A DNA stretch of 64,000 nucleotides from Homalodisca vitripennis (lineage: Eukaryota > Arthropoda > Insecta > Hemiptera > Cicadellidae): NCBI RefSeq assembly GCF_021130785.1, contig NC_060213.1, positions 97,518,501-97,582,500 of the forward strand. The letters are read 5' to 3'. A model generated the notes under the pieces. The model ran no database searches and was not told where the DNA came from. It was given only the letters and a program-made list of their open reading frames with translations. Numbering within the stretch: position 1 is the stretch's first letter; each line of letters begins with the position of its first letter. Positions 1-13,500 of this stretch are shown in pieces. A program made the position numbers and the translations under genes.

Positions 1-3000
1 GATTTTGTGTTATTGTACCGATTCTAATATTCTTGAACTGTTGGTTATTCATCTGTTGGTTTAACAAATGCCTTATGTTCATTCAAAACTATGATTTAAA
101 TTTCTCCCTCTAATGCTGTCAGTGGATTCCTTTTAATATTTCAGAGTCTATTTTTTCCACGGGAATTGATTCTTGGGATTGTCCCCTTATAGCGGTTCAA
201 TTCATTTCGGAATTCAGTTTGATTATCCCGCAGTTCATTAATATTGTGTCTCGAGTGTCTCCCTATCAAGATTTTGATTTCATAGCCTAAGTTTTCGATT
301 TTTAGTTTTAGAGAATACAATCAACACTTATTTCGTTTAATTGTTTGTGTCGTTTAGGTTGATTTCGTTTAACTCAGATTTTAGTTGTATAAAGTCAAAT
401 TTTTCATTAAGTTTGTTTTTAAACCGTTCAATGATAGCATGAAGAGCTGGTCGATTGGGATTCTGTTCCAGCGGTTTGTTTATTTTGACGGACTGTCACT
501 GCGCAAGTGCAGCCATCAAACTGAAGTTGAGTAATAATTGAGAAGTGTTCAAACTACGTGTTAATGTGTGGGAGGCGCAAGTAGCTCCATCATTCACGTA
601 CTCTGCAGGGAATATCAGGGGGAAATTTGCCGCGTAGGGTGTTGTGTAGCACTGTTTTTTCATTCATCACGAGTGATTTCGTTGTTGAACTCGCTGAGTG
701 AGTAATGTGTGACTTTGTTTAGCGCGCGCAGGTAATTGTGGTGGGGAGTTTGGTTTCTGCTTCTTCTCTGCTGTTCGCTTTTCCGTTCCTTCGATACCGG
801 GATTAATGGCGTCTTTGTTTACGTTTAGCACATACGAAACCTTGTGGTTGATTTTTCCATCTATTATCTGTTGGGGAAATGGGTACCGTTTTTAGGGTAT
901 CTTAAATTAAAATCAACGGGACCATTAATTGGCGATAAAAGATTTTAGAAATAATATTACAGGACTAATGTATTGTTTTAATTAAATGTTTATATAGTGA
1001 GTTATTAATATAAACCTATAGCCTATTGACAGACAATATGAAGTATATGAACAATCTAAACTACGTACAGTACTTATGTCTAGGCTATTGTTACGATCTA
1101 GAAAATTTGTCTCAAAATCAAAGATTATAAATATTTCATTAAGCCACTACGTTGGACGTCCAATTTTGTAATATACTATTACTATTATACACTTTATAAT
1201 AAATGGTTTAACACTTAATTTGTATTCTGATGATTATAGCTAGACAAAACACAAATAACTCAAGTATGATATAAATGTTTAAACTTTTAATGATGATAAA
1301 ATTTAATTGACATAGACAAGTTTTGAATTTTGAAAACAAGATGGAAGTGATTACAATTAATGGTGAAATTTTTTTAGAAAGTACATATTTATTTAATTTG
1401 TTAGGGCAGGGGGTTGGGTCGTTGCTGTTGCTTATATGAAATAGAAATATTGGTTTTTTTTTTTTTTATAAAAGATATTGTAATGTTTTGAAAAATAATT
1501 GTTGTTTAAATTTTAAATTATTTTAAATTTATTGAATGAATATTAGCCAAGATCGAATGTTCCTGGGGTTTTATGTTTGTCCTTCCAATGAATCACTAGT
1601 AAACTTAAAAGGAATTTTCCTCACCCAATGTGATCTGTCTTCTGCTTCTTTGTACTTCAGTGATAATAAGAAATTTATAATAAAGTAACCTTTCAAATAA
1701 CTGCCTTGAAATAAATGTAACCAGGTTGTCTTTATAAATAATAATCATTGCTTCACTTCTTCCTAGATCCCTCTCTCCTCTTCACCTTTTCAAATATCTG
1801 CTCTCCTCACTCTTCAACGAATCAAGTCAGTGCCTGCACGACTGTAGTCACATGACTTTAGGATTTTCACTTTGTAATAACTTTTGAGTTTTATATGTAA
1901 TTAAGGGGGAAGTTATTGATTAATTCATGATTTCGTGATTTAATTATTGTTTGTAGTTAAATTTGAGACAATTTATAAATATTTATTCCTTAATTATTAA
2001 TTTCTAATAAATTTCTAAATTAAATGAGGCCTATGTATTGAATTGAATGTGAGATGGGTGTATGAAATGAGGTCATTACACTTAAAAATAGTCTGAAACT
2101 GTTGTTTATTTTCAGATTTGGGCAAGAGTTTTTCCAAATAATAAACATATTATGTATTAAAAAATTTTCCTAAATATGAGATAAACATTATTTTTTTACT
2201 GTAGGTAATAATTAATATGGACAAAATATGTTTTATAAAATAACATTTACTTATTCAAAATTTAAGTACATATAAAGTCACTCATCTTTTCTTCTTTTTG
2301 TCTGGACTGCTTTCGCTCTGTCTCTGACTTTTTGCTCCGGAAAGACTGCCATAATAAGACTAATTTCAAAGGCCCAAACAACAAAATGCGAAACTCCGTT
2401 TGAATCTTAGAAAAAGAATAGAATTAAATTAATCATAACCAATTTAACTACTTTCAAAAGTGTCATAGAAATTAAGCTGTTTATCTTTTAAGTTTGCTAT
2501 CAAAGCAATTTTTAATTATAATCCCACTCTGTTCTGTCCCCGTCAAGTTAGACTAGCAAGTGTTTATTCGCCACACACTTTTGATTAGTTTTTAATTTTT
2601 TTCTGTATGGCATTGAACTTAAATCTTTAGGTTTTTAACACTAAAAAGAAGAGGATAGTTTCCCCAATCCTTGGATCATATGTGTTATTTTTTGGTTGTA
2701 ACATATTAACAACGGCTAATGTCGCGAAATTTTATGTTGTCATTTTAAAGGGAATAAATTTTAGTAAAGTTTCCACACAAAAACCATACCATCCCTCCTA
2801 TAGGAACTCCAAAGCTTTTACAGATTTTATTTCTAAAGCCTTACTCTATAAAAAAATGTGTATTTCATAGGTGTTTAAGCACCATTAAATAATTAACATG
2901 TCACTATGGATTAAGGAACTACATACATTTAATTTATTTTTCGATCACCTTTTGGAAAGTAACCTAAATATATAGTCCTTCCAATAATATCAATTAAGAA

Positions 3001-3077
3001 AAAGAATTTCTTCAATTGGAGTTCATATATCTATAATACTTTGTTGTAAGTAAATCGTTAAATTACAAAAATACTTG
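1..3077. other. Non-coding, AT-rich; no gene recognised apart from the GC-richer patch
   Basis: No open frame here has coding character or recognisable similarity, and the 62-codon frame at 2682-2870 looks random. The patch at 440-800 is described separately. The rest is AT-rich with short homopolymers (T run near 1457). Confidence 0.6.
440..800 (+). promoter_or_regulatory. Possible promoter and first non-coding exon of a neighbouring gene
   Basis: This patch is visibly richer in G, C and CpG than anything nearby (GCGCAAG, GCCGCG, AGCGCGCGCAG). It ends in a plausible donor, CGCGCAG followed by GTAATT near 730. Promoters and 5' exons in AT-rich insect genomes often look like this. No coding exon of such a gene is visible downstream within the window, so this is only a suggestion. 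Confidence 0.22.
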
Positions 3078-3842
3078 GTTTCCTACGCATAATATAGGGT
3101 ATGGTGGTCGGGAGGGGTGGTTGATTCGATATGCATTGATTCGATTATATGTTATGTTTAGCTCGATTTCAAGCTCCAATTCCTTTGACAAGCATCAAAT
3201 TTCAGATGTCTGCACTATAGCAGAAGGTGAAAAGGAGCTGAAACTCAAACATTAGTATACGTGGTCCTACACATAACGTAGCTGATGGTGGAGGAAGGTT
3301 TAGATTCAATGAATTATTGAGTTCTAATTCAGTTCATCTTCCTTTAGTGCATGCATCTGGAAATATGACGATGTCAAATCCAGAACTTGTCCACCATGGA
3401 GTCCTGGAGTCCATTTTCGTTCTGAGGAGATCCATAAAAGGGAGATTGCTACGAAGAAGCTCACAAATGGAAAGCTCCTTTTACATAATTTTGGACAGTC
3501 GGAGACACCCTAGGACTTACGAAATTGATAGTGGTAATCTATATGAATATGTTTTCATTCAGTAGAGACCAAACCCAATATTGTGAATCAAAACACCTTC
3601 CCACCATAGCTGCATAAATATAAGTAGAAAAAACTTGGATTGCTCCACCATGCTTAGAGGTTATAGGTCTAAAAACATTGTAAGGAGGGCTAGGGTGAAG
3701 ATGTTTTTCATTCACTAGGAGCACAAACCCAAGTATTGTGGAATCAAACCTTACCCAGCCGATAGCTGCCATTATATAAGTAGAAAACTTGGTTGCTCCA
3801 CCATGCTTATGAGATTATGTTCTAAAATACATTGTAGGGCTC
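3078..3842. repeat. Diverged tandem duplications (about 180 and about 152 bp periods)
   Basis: Units at about 3550-3692 and 3702-3842 share the same series of words (TTTTCATTCA, ACAAACCCAA, ATAAGTAGAAAA, GCTCCACCATGCTTA, ACATTGTA) at a spacing of about 152 bases. An older, weaker pair appears at about 3078 and 3257 (CCTACRCATAA, ATGGTGG, TTCAATTC/GATTCG). The short frames at 3317-3565 and 3539-3772 lie across these repeats and are not convincing genes. Confidence 0.6.
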
Positions 3843-4937
3843 TCAAAATGTTGCAATTTTTTCATGAACAACTCCAATCAAACAATCAAAACAATAATTG
3901 GTTTACTTTTCAACTACGTAATGTCCTTTTTCCAAATCTGCTTTATATTCCTCAAAAATTGATTAAAGATGAATTGTCAAATTAAAGCTCCAATTAAAAT
4001 AGTGTTCTTATATGCCATTATACGACCTAAAACGTCGAAACACAAATTTTGTATTCATTGCTACTACTTATATACAGTTTAATTAGTTATCTAACCTCTA
4101 ATTTAACATTAGTAAATTACTATTCAAATTTGAAATGAGAAAGTTTTACAAGAGATGGGAAAAATACAATGTTGTTTTACCCTGAAGTATTGGTTTTGTC
4201 TTATTGCCACATCCCAATTATACATGTCCAAAAATCCAGTCAACAAACATTGCAGCTCACAATAATTTTGGAAACGGCAAATTTTTATGGGTGCTCTTTG
4301 GTCTGTGATTGCCTGATTTCTTGAAAAAATTGTTTTTTTAAATATATATATATATTATAGTATTATAAATATATACACCAAATAATACATAAATATTTTT
4401 AATATACTTATATTAAAACTTTAATCAAATGTATTCAATTAAACCTTTTGGAAATAATTGAGTAGATAAATATTTAAGACACATGTTTGTTTTATTATGT
4501 GGACTTACAAATCGGGGTAGAAGTGATACAGCATCATGCCATATGGTGGAAGCGAGCTAGTGGCAATATTTGCAAATCGTGAAGATTCCACCAGAGTTCT
4601 TGTCTTCATAGAGTGCAAAATAAGCTTGTAAAATAGGAGCCCAACACTAGCGAGGGACCACCTCAAAAATACATTTCTTGGCAATGCACCCTAAAAAGAA
4701 TCTAACATAAAACAATTTTCTATTGTATAAGGAAAATTTTGTATCAACAATTCTCAAAGTAATAAAAACTACTGGAAAAAATTAGTAATCACATCAGTAT
4801 TTAAATATTACAATTTTAAAACTCTTAAATATCTAAATTTCTTAGTTCCAGAACATTCATTATAGTTTAAGAATGCTAAAATTGGTAAAACATTTTAAAA
4901 AATATATAAATGTTTTACTTTTATGAATTATTTGTTT

Positions 4938-5051
4938 AAAGTTTGTTTGTGATGATGGAAGGATTGTGAAGGAAACAGGATTTTTCCGGACATTTGCCAT
5001 TGTCCAGTGATTTAAAAAAATCAGTCACACTACCTTTCGAGATCTGAAATA
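4938..5051 (-). repeat. Dispersed repeat, truncated copy of the hammerhead-like family
   Basis: Read on the minus strand it has AGATCTCGAAA, then a GTAGTG-like block, then ATGGCAAATGTCCGGAAAAA and TCCTGTTTCCTTCACA. It matches the copies at 21665-21770 and 45565-45830. The CTGANGA half of the core is missing here. Confidence 0.65.
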
Positions 5052-6134
5052 GACATAATTACAAACTAGGTTTAAAATAAACAAATCATACCACAGTGTT
5101 GTGACACGCTTAAGTTAGGAATCACAACTACCATATTATGTGTCAACTTCACTAACTACAGAATACAGATCACAATAGGTCCTGCATCCGTCGACCAACC
5201 ACCTACTACTAACCAGAGGCTAATAGCAAGTGGCGATTGTCACGGTAGTAACAAGACAGCAGAAAAAAAGGAAAGGGACAGGAGTAGGCTCCGTTTATGA
5301 ATTCACCATTGTAATGAATTTTCTTTTAGTTTTAATTTTCAGTCTTTAAATGTTTTGTAACTTTTGTGGCTTTACATTTCAATATGTTGAGATGAGTTAA
5401 TAATTATTATTGCTTAGCATATGAAAATCATTAAAAGGTTTAACAAAGAAGTCCCTCGAGCCCTAATGTTCGGGCTACAAAACCATATTTTTTCTGGAAA
5501 AATGAACTTGGGTCACCAACTGATAACCTCTCAGATAAAGGGAACTAGGACTTACATTGTCTTCTGTGGCAGGGTAATTTAAAATCTTGAGTAACAGAGT
5601 TCTAATGTAGAGCTAACACATTCACAATCCAATTCAAAGGAATATGGACACATTAGATGGATTAGGAATGCAGATAAAATACTTAAGAGTGTGGAAAAGA
5701 GACAAGAAGATTAATCTGAATGCATTTGAAAATTACCTGATGATTGGAAGAATGTAGAAGGGGGGGAGGTACAGGGACAGTTGGAGGTATGGATAGATGA
5801 GATGACACAAGTTTTGTGATGAGACTTGAGTATATAGTACTATCATGAACAAATGATATAGTACATAGACGAATGATGTTTTGCAGCCAGCATAGGATCA
5901 AGAAAATCAGTGTCCGAACTGTGGAAGACGACAGACTTTGAATCAGAGAGCGCAGGATCAAAATCCGTCTTTGACAATACTTTTTATCAGTACTGCCAAC
6001 CTTGTATTGTAGCGGCTCTTCCCCTTGTTCTGTTTTTGTAAGTCCTCCAAAAGGCTAGCCGCCAATGAAGATGGACAGAATAAGGCTAAAATAATGAGGG
6101 GGCAGAGATATACCCTGTGTTAGAAATTTGATGA

Positions 6135-6240
6135 TTTGGAAAGGTAATAGAATTTCAGGCATTTTCCATTGTTACATGGTACAAAAATAGAAAATCATAT
6201 TTCGAGGATTGGAATCTACCCTCTTAATCAGGTGTCCGAA
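6135..6240 (-). repeat. Dispersed repeat with hammerhead-like core (minus strand)
   Basis: On the minus strand: ACAC at 6235-6232, CTGATTAA at 6231-6224, a GAGG/CCTC stem (6223-6220 with 6207-6204), GAAA at 6203-6200, then ATGGAAAATGCCTGAAATT at the far end. It has the same order of elements as the copy at 21668-21714. One core base is changed (CTGATTA where CTGANGA is required), so this copy should be inactive. Confidence 0.5.
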
Positions 6241-8699
6241 ACCTGAAGGCATAAGGTTAAGTATGCTCAAAAAATAAAAATGTCTTGTAAAATGGGATGA
6301 AGAACTCATCAAAGCCATGTAAAATAACCGAAAAAGTTTTATGTAAAAAACTGAAGCATACATGAGTCACTACACAGAACAAGTGCGCTGAATACCATAT
6401 CCATAAATTAACACTTCCCTAAGCCATCAGTAGCATTTTCGGTGAGTTCACCACCACATATTTACTAGATTTTGCAAGTTTTTATGCTTGCTTATTCTTC
6501 TTATGCTTCAAAGATTTTGATACCTGATGAAGAAAATAGAGATACATTGTTGAGATGTAAAAATTGGTTTATAGGACAGCCTCGAATTGTCTGTATTGCT
6601 GTGTGGAAAAGAAACGGTACAAAGAGAGAGGACTAAATTATGAGATGAGGTTACTGAGGAAGAGCAGAGGAAAAAGGTTGATGAAGTCACTTGAAGATGA
6701 AACTTAGTAGAACCAACATTAGAAAATATTCAAACAGAACAGCTTGAGGTATTTTTGGGTGTGTAAACAAAAAACGCAGTGTTGCCACAACAAGAATGGA
6801 AGGAGGATAAAAATTGACAGAGCATAAAGAAATTTGGTTGAAGGGGGTATTTATAAGAAAAGAGGTGAGAGACGAAGGACCACCAGCTGTTTGCATCATG
6901 GGTGTGGGCTGGTTCAAAAAGGGGTACTAAAAGAGGAAAATATTGGAGATAAGAAAGAGTTGATAAGGACACTTTCCCTCAAAAAGACTTGGTGATTTTG
7001 GAATCTTCTTAGGATGGTGGTGGATTAGTAACTTGTGACCTTGATTAGGAACACAAAGTTTGATAGAATGTGGTTATTAATAAGAAAAGATGACAGGGAA
7101 AAACAAACCAGAAAAAAAAGAGATTCCCCTGTATTTTTGCTTCTTCATTCTGCTTAACTTGTCCATTCCTTCTTCAGCAATTAAGCCTTCTGTTTCATAG
7201 TTAACTTTTATTTGAACTACCACCATTTACAGGCAAAGCTTTTTGCCACCATACAGTGTTGCTACAAGCACACCTTGTGCAACTAACTAAACAAAATTAA
7301 CATTATAATATAAGCTATTGTTTGATATGGAAAAAACTGACTTTAAATCTGTATAAACTCCTACTACATAAAAGATATTTAAATATGCAAAATTGTTTTT
7401 TTTTTGAGTATATATTTTTTACAAATACATACTTGAATAATTTGGACAGATTTGGATTCTACTCTAAGGTTTATTTTAAATATTGTTATTATAGTATCAG
7501 TTATGTAACGATAGTTGAACTTGGCTTTTTAAAGGGTAATGATCATTTGATTGAAAGAGTCTTTCAACAACACTTGGGTGGTGATGAAATAAACATTCAT
7601 TATTATTCAAATCTGTTTTAAATTAAATATAAGTTTTTAATACAGGCCTGGTTCTAAGTACAACATTTAACTACTGTATTTAAAACAAATAGGATAGCTA
7701 TTATACATATTTTTTAAGGCTTTCAGGGTTGTTGTATCCCTCTCAACCCCTCTTAGTTACACCACTGATTTTAAGAATTTCTCAGCTAGATTACCTTGTC
7801 CTCAGTAAACATCAGATATATCGTGATATAAGTGAGATTGAGAACAACGCCAATAGAGTGAGTGATGATCATCGGCCAAATAGTCATTATGATTCCTTGT
7901 TGTACCAACAGAACACTCCTGAAAAATATTTAGTTTATAGTTCACATTTTAAACTTCAGGTTAGTATCCACAAAAAAGCATGGAAAATATCTATAAATTA
8001 TTGTTTCCTTACTTTTAGGATTACAATCCACATTTTGTGATGATCCGAAACAGAACAGAAGGATTTAATGGGCATTATGTCCAATCACCTGGTCTAAGAT
8101 TCAGATTATAAGAAACTTGAGTTGAGTTGACTCTTGTTTTTAATTAATCTTCAAATTTTGGAGTTTGAACCTAAAAACAAGGAATGGGCTATAAAACAAA
8201 CAGAACTTTATCATTGTTATTTATGACATTAGAAGTTTTCAATAACTTATGCTCATTGTACGATTGTGCTGAAATCTATTGCAAAGTGAAAAAAATAAAA
8301 ATTGTACAAGCCAATATACAAACTATTTATACAGGATTAAAAGTGAAACTGAAAGGTACAAAATGATTTTCCTTGTGCTGTTCATGAAAATTACAATGTT
8401 TAATTCAAGTTTCTCATAATATATACGAGATATTTAATCAAAACATCTTTGAAAGCATAATACTTGAAACCACACGATTTTTAATGTTTGTATGTATGTA
8501 ATTCCCGGTTGAAAAGTTTGGTTTTTTACTTGATATGTGATTTTGTGGTATATAATACTGCTTAAACCACCCAAATTATTTTCCTCAACGTAAAAAATAA
8601 ATTATTTACTGTTAAAACATAATGTGAGGGAAAATAATTTAAACAAAGCACACCTCTTCATACTTCAAAAATATTTTCGTTAAAAAACTGTACTATAAC

Positions 8700-8960
8700 C
8701 AGTGGCATAACAAGAACTTGGCTATTGGGAAGGGGAGGTATTGAGTGTCGATTGTGAATGTAATTTAAACACATGAACACCGTAGATGGAATAAAATCTT
8801 AAGTTATAAATAAATTATTTAGGCGTAAATTCAAATTAAAACATTTACCTGCTATATTTCAAACAATTTTGATTGCTGTTATATGAATATTAAAAAACAA
8901 TGTTTAGAGCTCTTTAGGGGCTCTTTCTATCCCTCTCATACCCCCATAGTTATGCCACTG
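8700..8960. mobile_element. hAT-like MITE, 261 bp
   Basis: Perfect 12-base terminal inverted repeats, CAGTGGCATAAC at 8700-8711 and GTTATGCCACTG at 8949-8960. CAGTGGCGTAAC-type ends are typical of non-autonomous hAT elements. The flanking 8-mers (ACTATAAC and AGTGTAAT) agree at five of eight positions, consistent with an eroded 8-bp target duplication. The interior is AT-rich and non-coding. Confidence 0.72.
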
Positions 8961-8991
8961 AGTGTAATAGTCCAAGAACTGAGAGCCAATT

Positions 8992-9090
8992 CCCCCCCCC
9001 CCCCACCCCCCCCCCCCCCCACCCCCCCCCCCCCCCACCCCCCCCCCCCCCCACCCCCCCCCCCCCCCACCCCCCCCCCCCCCCACCCCC
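8992..9090. repeat. Polycytosine tract interrupted by regularly spaced single adenines
   Basis: About 100 bases of C broken by single A residues roughly every 12 bases. It sits about 30 bases after the MITE at 8700-8960. The minus strand is G-rich and could form G-quadruplexes, and the plus strand could form i-motifs. The Pro-rich and Gly-rich open frames across it (8883-9116, 8904-9101) are composition artefacts. Length from sequencing may be unreliable. Confidence 0.85.
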
Positions 9091-9389
9091 ATAAATTGCA
9101 CTCACTTGAAAATTAGAAACCTCTAGAGTCGTATTGCCATTTTTGAATCATTGTAACCTCTTTTCTGCCACCTTAGTATGTCTGCAATTTCTCCCAACTC
9201 CAATGATCACTCATGCCTTGAACACACATGGCCAGGTGAATGGTTTTCTTCTCTCTTTTATGGAAAATGTATCCTGTTCCCTTCCACTACAATAAAGAGC
9301 GAATGGAAGGAATAACTTTATATTCCATAGCAATTACTATCCTGTTTCAATAATATTAACTAACTAAACAACACTGACCATAACGTTTA

Positions 9390-10560
9390 CCTGCAGACAT
9401 CCAACATGGTCAAACAAAATCAAGCCCTTGCTTGGGAAGGGCTGGGAAGATCCTTCCCCAGAAGATTTGAAAGGTTTGAAGTGGTTCACTGTTTCCGCGC
9501 GCACTACCTGAAGTGAAAACTTCCCTCTAACTAGTTGATCAAGGTATTGAAACTTCAAAGGTAGAGACTACCTTAGTACCCATGGAAAGGTTAGAAGCCA
9601 GAAAGAGGGTTGCTAAGAGGAGGCTGTCTATACATTCTTCCTTAAAACAAATATCAGCTTTCAAGAGATCAATAAGAACTAGTATGATCTCTGTTAAGGG
9701 CTCTCTGCAGTCTGGATTTTTTGGAGTCAATTCTATCCTACTGCAGAAGTCTTTCCATATTCTATGTTTAGACTCACAGAGTTATTTATTGTAATCAGTC
9801 AGAGCAGCTTTATATTCTGCCCACTAACACAGCCTCTTGGCTTTGTTAAGAAGCGTTCTGGCTCTCAATCTCAAAGCCTCAAAATTACCATTCCACAAAG
9901 GCACATTTTGCTTGGTCATTTGATGATCTGGAGGGTGGCTTCTATCATAAGCTTTGAGGACAGCACAGAGCTGCCAAGGCTGATGTTCCAATCTTGCATG
10001 TAGGACTTCATGGAACAGCGTAGGTGTTCACTATCACGCTTAGCCCTGTTGTTTTAATATCAAACAATATACGATTGTGATCAGAGAAAGATCACTAAGC
10101 CCCCCGTCTGTCCTTTGGTTATCCTCTCTCCCTCTTCTGGCAGGGAGCCAAAGAGATCCTGGTGGTGATGGAAGATGGGATGAACAGGAATAGAAAAAGG
10201 TCACAGGTTGTGAAGACTGTGCTGGAGCACAATCTTCACAATGTGTTGATACTGGTAGATTGGTCGGTATCAAAGTACCAACTACTATCAGATAGGACTG
10301 TGTGAAAATAGATGACACCATCCATCCTCTAGTTAGGTAGTTGAATAATGGGGGATGATATGTTCACATCACCAAATCTCTTCTTCGGGCCTTAGAGGCC
10401 TTGTATTTCAACACCGTCAGCCTGAGACAGTAAACATACATGGACATGGTTGTTGTTGACAAAGTAAAACCACCCTTCTGGTTAGTCAACAATTTTGATT
10501 ATGTATCAAATCACTATTGTAACATCACTTCTAGGTCAAACCCACATTTATAATAGGCCC
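9390..10560 (-). mobile_element. Degenerate LINE (R1/LOA-like), endonuclease end and start of RT
   Basis: Read on the minus strand through several frameshifts, the order fits an R1/LOA/I-type ORF2. First comes an endonuclease-like part with SDHNRILFDIKTTG. Next is the linker pattern LWNGNFEALRLRARTLLNKA, then ELCESKHRIWKDFCSRIE and CREPLTEIILVLIDLLK. Last is VNHFKPFKSSGED, matching the family's pre-RT motif (FKPFKSPGPDGI). No frame is intact. It lies downstream of melted in the same orientation. The clade assignment is from remembered motif patterns only. Confidence 0.6.
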
Positions 10561-13500
10561 TGTTACTCTCCAGTCCATATTGTTGCGAACATGTTAAAAC
10601 ATTGTAGTCTAGACAAATATTGTTTTGGGTTAGTTTAGTTTATTTGCTATTTTAAGGATTTTTACAAAAATTCATAAACTATGAAGTTTTATTTAATCCC
10701 ATCATAAGAGCAGAATAAAAAAATGAAATATAACTGTTAATGAAAATGTATTAAAAAAATTATTTGTAAAAACGTAACTTTAAAATGTCTTTCTGTACAT
10801 TTGAAACTATTTACTTACATGCATTTATTTACTTGCATGTTTGTAAGATACAATGATAATAATTAAACTGTTAAAACAAAACTCCAATTCCGCAGAGACC
10901 TAAGGCACTTTTGGACGACCCGCCCTAGGCAATATCACTACCCAAACATCACTGACCCAACAATTGCCCATCCCACCTGACTATGCTTCTTATTGAACTC
11001 CTTTTTCTAAGCAAATGTTCATAATTAGTCTTCCTCAGCTGCCCTACGACACAAAAGCTCCTCTGTGAGCTAGGAACATTATCTGTCCTGCAGCCATTTG
11101 GATTATTGGTTGAATCCCTGTCAACCAGCTTGGATAAATTTAAAAAGAAATAAATAATGTTTGCTTAAAAATACGGTACAGTCAACAATCCCATCAAAAC
11201 TAAAATCGTTACAAGCTCAAAACAGTTTATTTTTCAACTTCATAGCTCACAATAATTGGACATATAAATTTAAATGATAAAAGACAACAGAAGGTTCAAA
11301 AATCCCAACATAATACTGGATGCGAATTATATGGGATTAAATATGATGATCCGACCTATTCCCTTCATATTTAATGTTAAATTTCATCAGGATAAGAATA
11401 AAAAACACTCATAATTCTTAAAAAAATAATGTATTTTATAATTTTTTTAAAACAATATGATGAAAGATACAAACTATTGGTAGTAAGCAATCTAGAAAAA
11501 CAAGTATGACAGGACATCGTGTTGTGATATTTTTTTAATTGAAATTTTAATATTTTTGGATCAGGCTAACTTATATTGTATCTAAACTAAAGTGAATAAG
11601 TAAAATATTAATTTTGAAATGTTTGTATACAGAACTACAGGTTATTTTATTGTAAAAGATAAATAAACTGCCCTAAAACCTTAAATGGCATACTGTACTA
11701 GTAGGTACTGTAGGTAATGAAATAGTTAAAAACAAAACAGTCAAGGACATCATCCAAAACCCCTGTTTTCTTAATATTTAAACATTTTCTATTAATATAC
11801 TTGTATTGTTGAATAATTGAGGAGTGAATTAATTTTTCTTAAAACTTGAGTATATTTATTTTTCTTGAATTTTTAAAGGAGTGTATTTATGGTCAAAAAT
11901 ACAATTTCTTAGGCAAAAAAAAATAATACTTGAATGTGTTCAGTAATTTTATATTTCTGTACCATTACATCTATGGTTTTAATGCTACCACACAAAATCT
12001 TAGGCTATTCTAATCTTAGGTAAAGCAAATTTTGTAAATATTCACAAATTAACAAAAAACATCCGTGATGTTATTTAAACCCTTAAATTACTTGCACAAA
12101 AGGAAAATTATGTGCAGAATTGCTAGACAAATAATTGACATTTTACACTACTAAAAAAAATACAAAAGGTTAAATATTAATATTAACTTGGTGGACATTT
12201 TTAATTTCCTTGTCATGAACTAATTTTACATCGCAAACCTTCAGGGGTGTAATGGATGATTTTGGAATCTTTAATCTACTAAACATTACAACACATAATT
12301 AATACAAAAATTCTATTTATTAAAAATGTATGGATTATTTAAGTTATTCCTTAAAAACAAATATATAATGTAAATTTCTCGCATATTGTTTTTCAATCCG
12401 ATAAAAGGTAAAACTGTATAAGCATTTTATAATAACTTCCACCATAAGCAACACAAAGCAACCTAATAATTCAATATGTAATACTCAATCCTAATTATTA
12501 TTACATTGAAATCTGAAACACTCGATTCATTCCAAAGATATGCTGGTTGAAACAGTTGTACATTTTATTAACTTCAGACAATTCTTAGTAGCCAAGCTAC
12601 TGTTGTTGTTGGCCAGTTTAAAAACAACAGCATAATGTTTAACATTCCAGAAGTGATAACCTAATAGAAATATTTATTAATAACAAACTACCTTAAAAGT
12701 GTCACCAAGTTTAGTAGGATAGACAGATAACAGTGAGAAAATTTACTAGGTTCCTTTAAACCACCAAAATAAAATACGTAGATAATGAATAAAAAAAGGT
12801 ACAAAATATATAAAACTATATACATATAAAATACAGGGATTAAAATTATTGAGCTTCTATCGGTATACGATCAACAGATCAGATATGTACAAAATACATG
12901 ATGATTTCTATAGCATAATTATATATATATTATTCTACAACCACGGTTAGAGACCAATGAGTTTATTGTTAATAAAACCACCAGCTTACCCAGATGTTTA
13001 ATATTGTTATAAAATATGTATTTACAATAATTAATTATTTGTAGTTTTTCTTGTACTCAATTAAAATTTAATAACTGTGAACCACTTTCGTACATAAACT
13101 TCAACCATTAATTTTAAATTGTCAGGAAAAAATAATTTACCACATGACTTTTAATGACTGGACATTCCGTAAAAAAAAAAACACTTCATTCACCTCAAAA
13201 GAACAATTTTTAGGTGCAACAATTTTTGTTTTTAGACAACCATCAAACAGATTTTTAATTTTCATGGAGCTAAAGCTTTGTGAATTTACCAACTACACCA
13301 CCAGAGCTGACCAAAACTCAGATTGGAAAAATAGATCAATATTAGTTTTATCAATTATTTTAGATGGGTAAGCACTGGCTTTTCTAATATATAATGTGTT
13401 TATATACTTTCTCACCAAATTATTTGAAATTTAATGATGGTTTATGTTGGTCTGAATCCTTAATTAAGTTTCAAACTTGACCAACATTCAATGCCTATAT

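Larger units (their letters stand above)
3843..8699. other. Non-coding, AT-rich with old repeat fragments
   Basis: No convincing gene. An AT dinucleotide run sits near 4345-4356. The repeat copies at 4938-5051 and 6135-6240 are listed separately. The frames at 5683-5961, 6687-6972, 7322-7621 and 7729-8040 lack coding composition or recognisable domains. The text near 7738-7770 (CCCCTCTTAGTTACACCACT) resembles one end of the hAT-like MITEs seen at 8700 and 41393. Confidence 0.5.

Noticed and set aside
3317..3772. Two short open frames (82 codons plus strand, 77 codons minus strand).
   Set aside because: They lie on diverged tandem duplications, overlap antisense to each other, and show no domain.
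6516..6560. A CTGATGA motif on the plus strand, considered as another hammerhead core.
   Set aside because: No stem followed by GAAA at the right distance, so it is likely chance.
7322..8040. Two frames of about 100 codons (7322-7621 and 7729-8040).
   Set aside because: Rich in Tyr, Phe, Asn and Ile as expected for translated AT-rich DNA. The second begins in a MITE-like remnant. No similarity recognised.
8883..9116. Proline-rich and glycine-rich open frames (77 and 65 codons).
   Set aside because: Both are readings of the cytosine tract and carry no independent coding signal.
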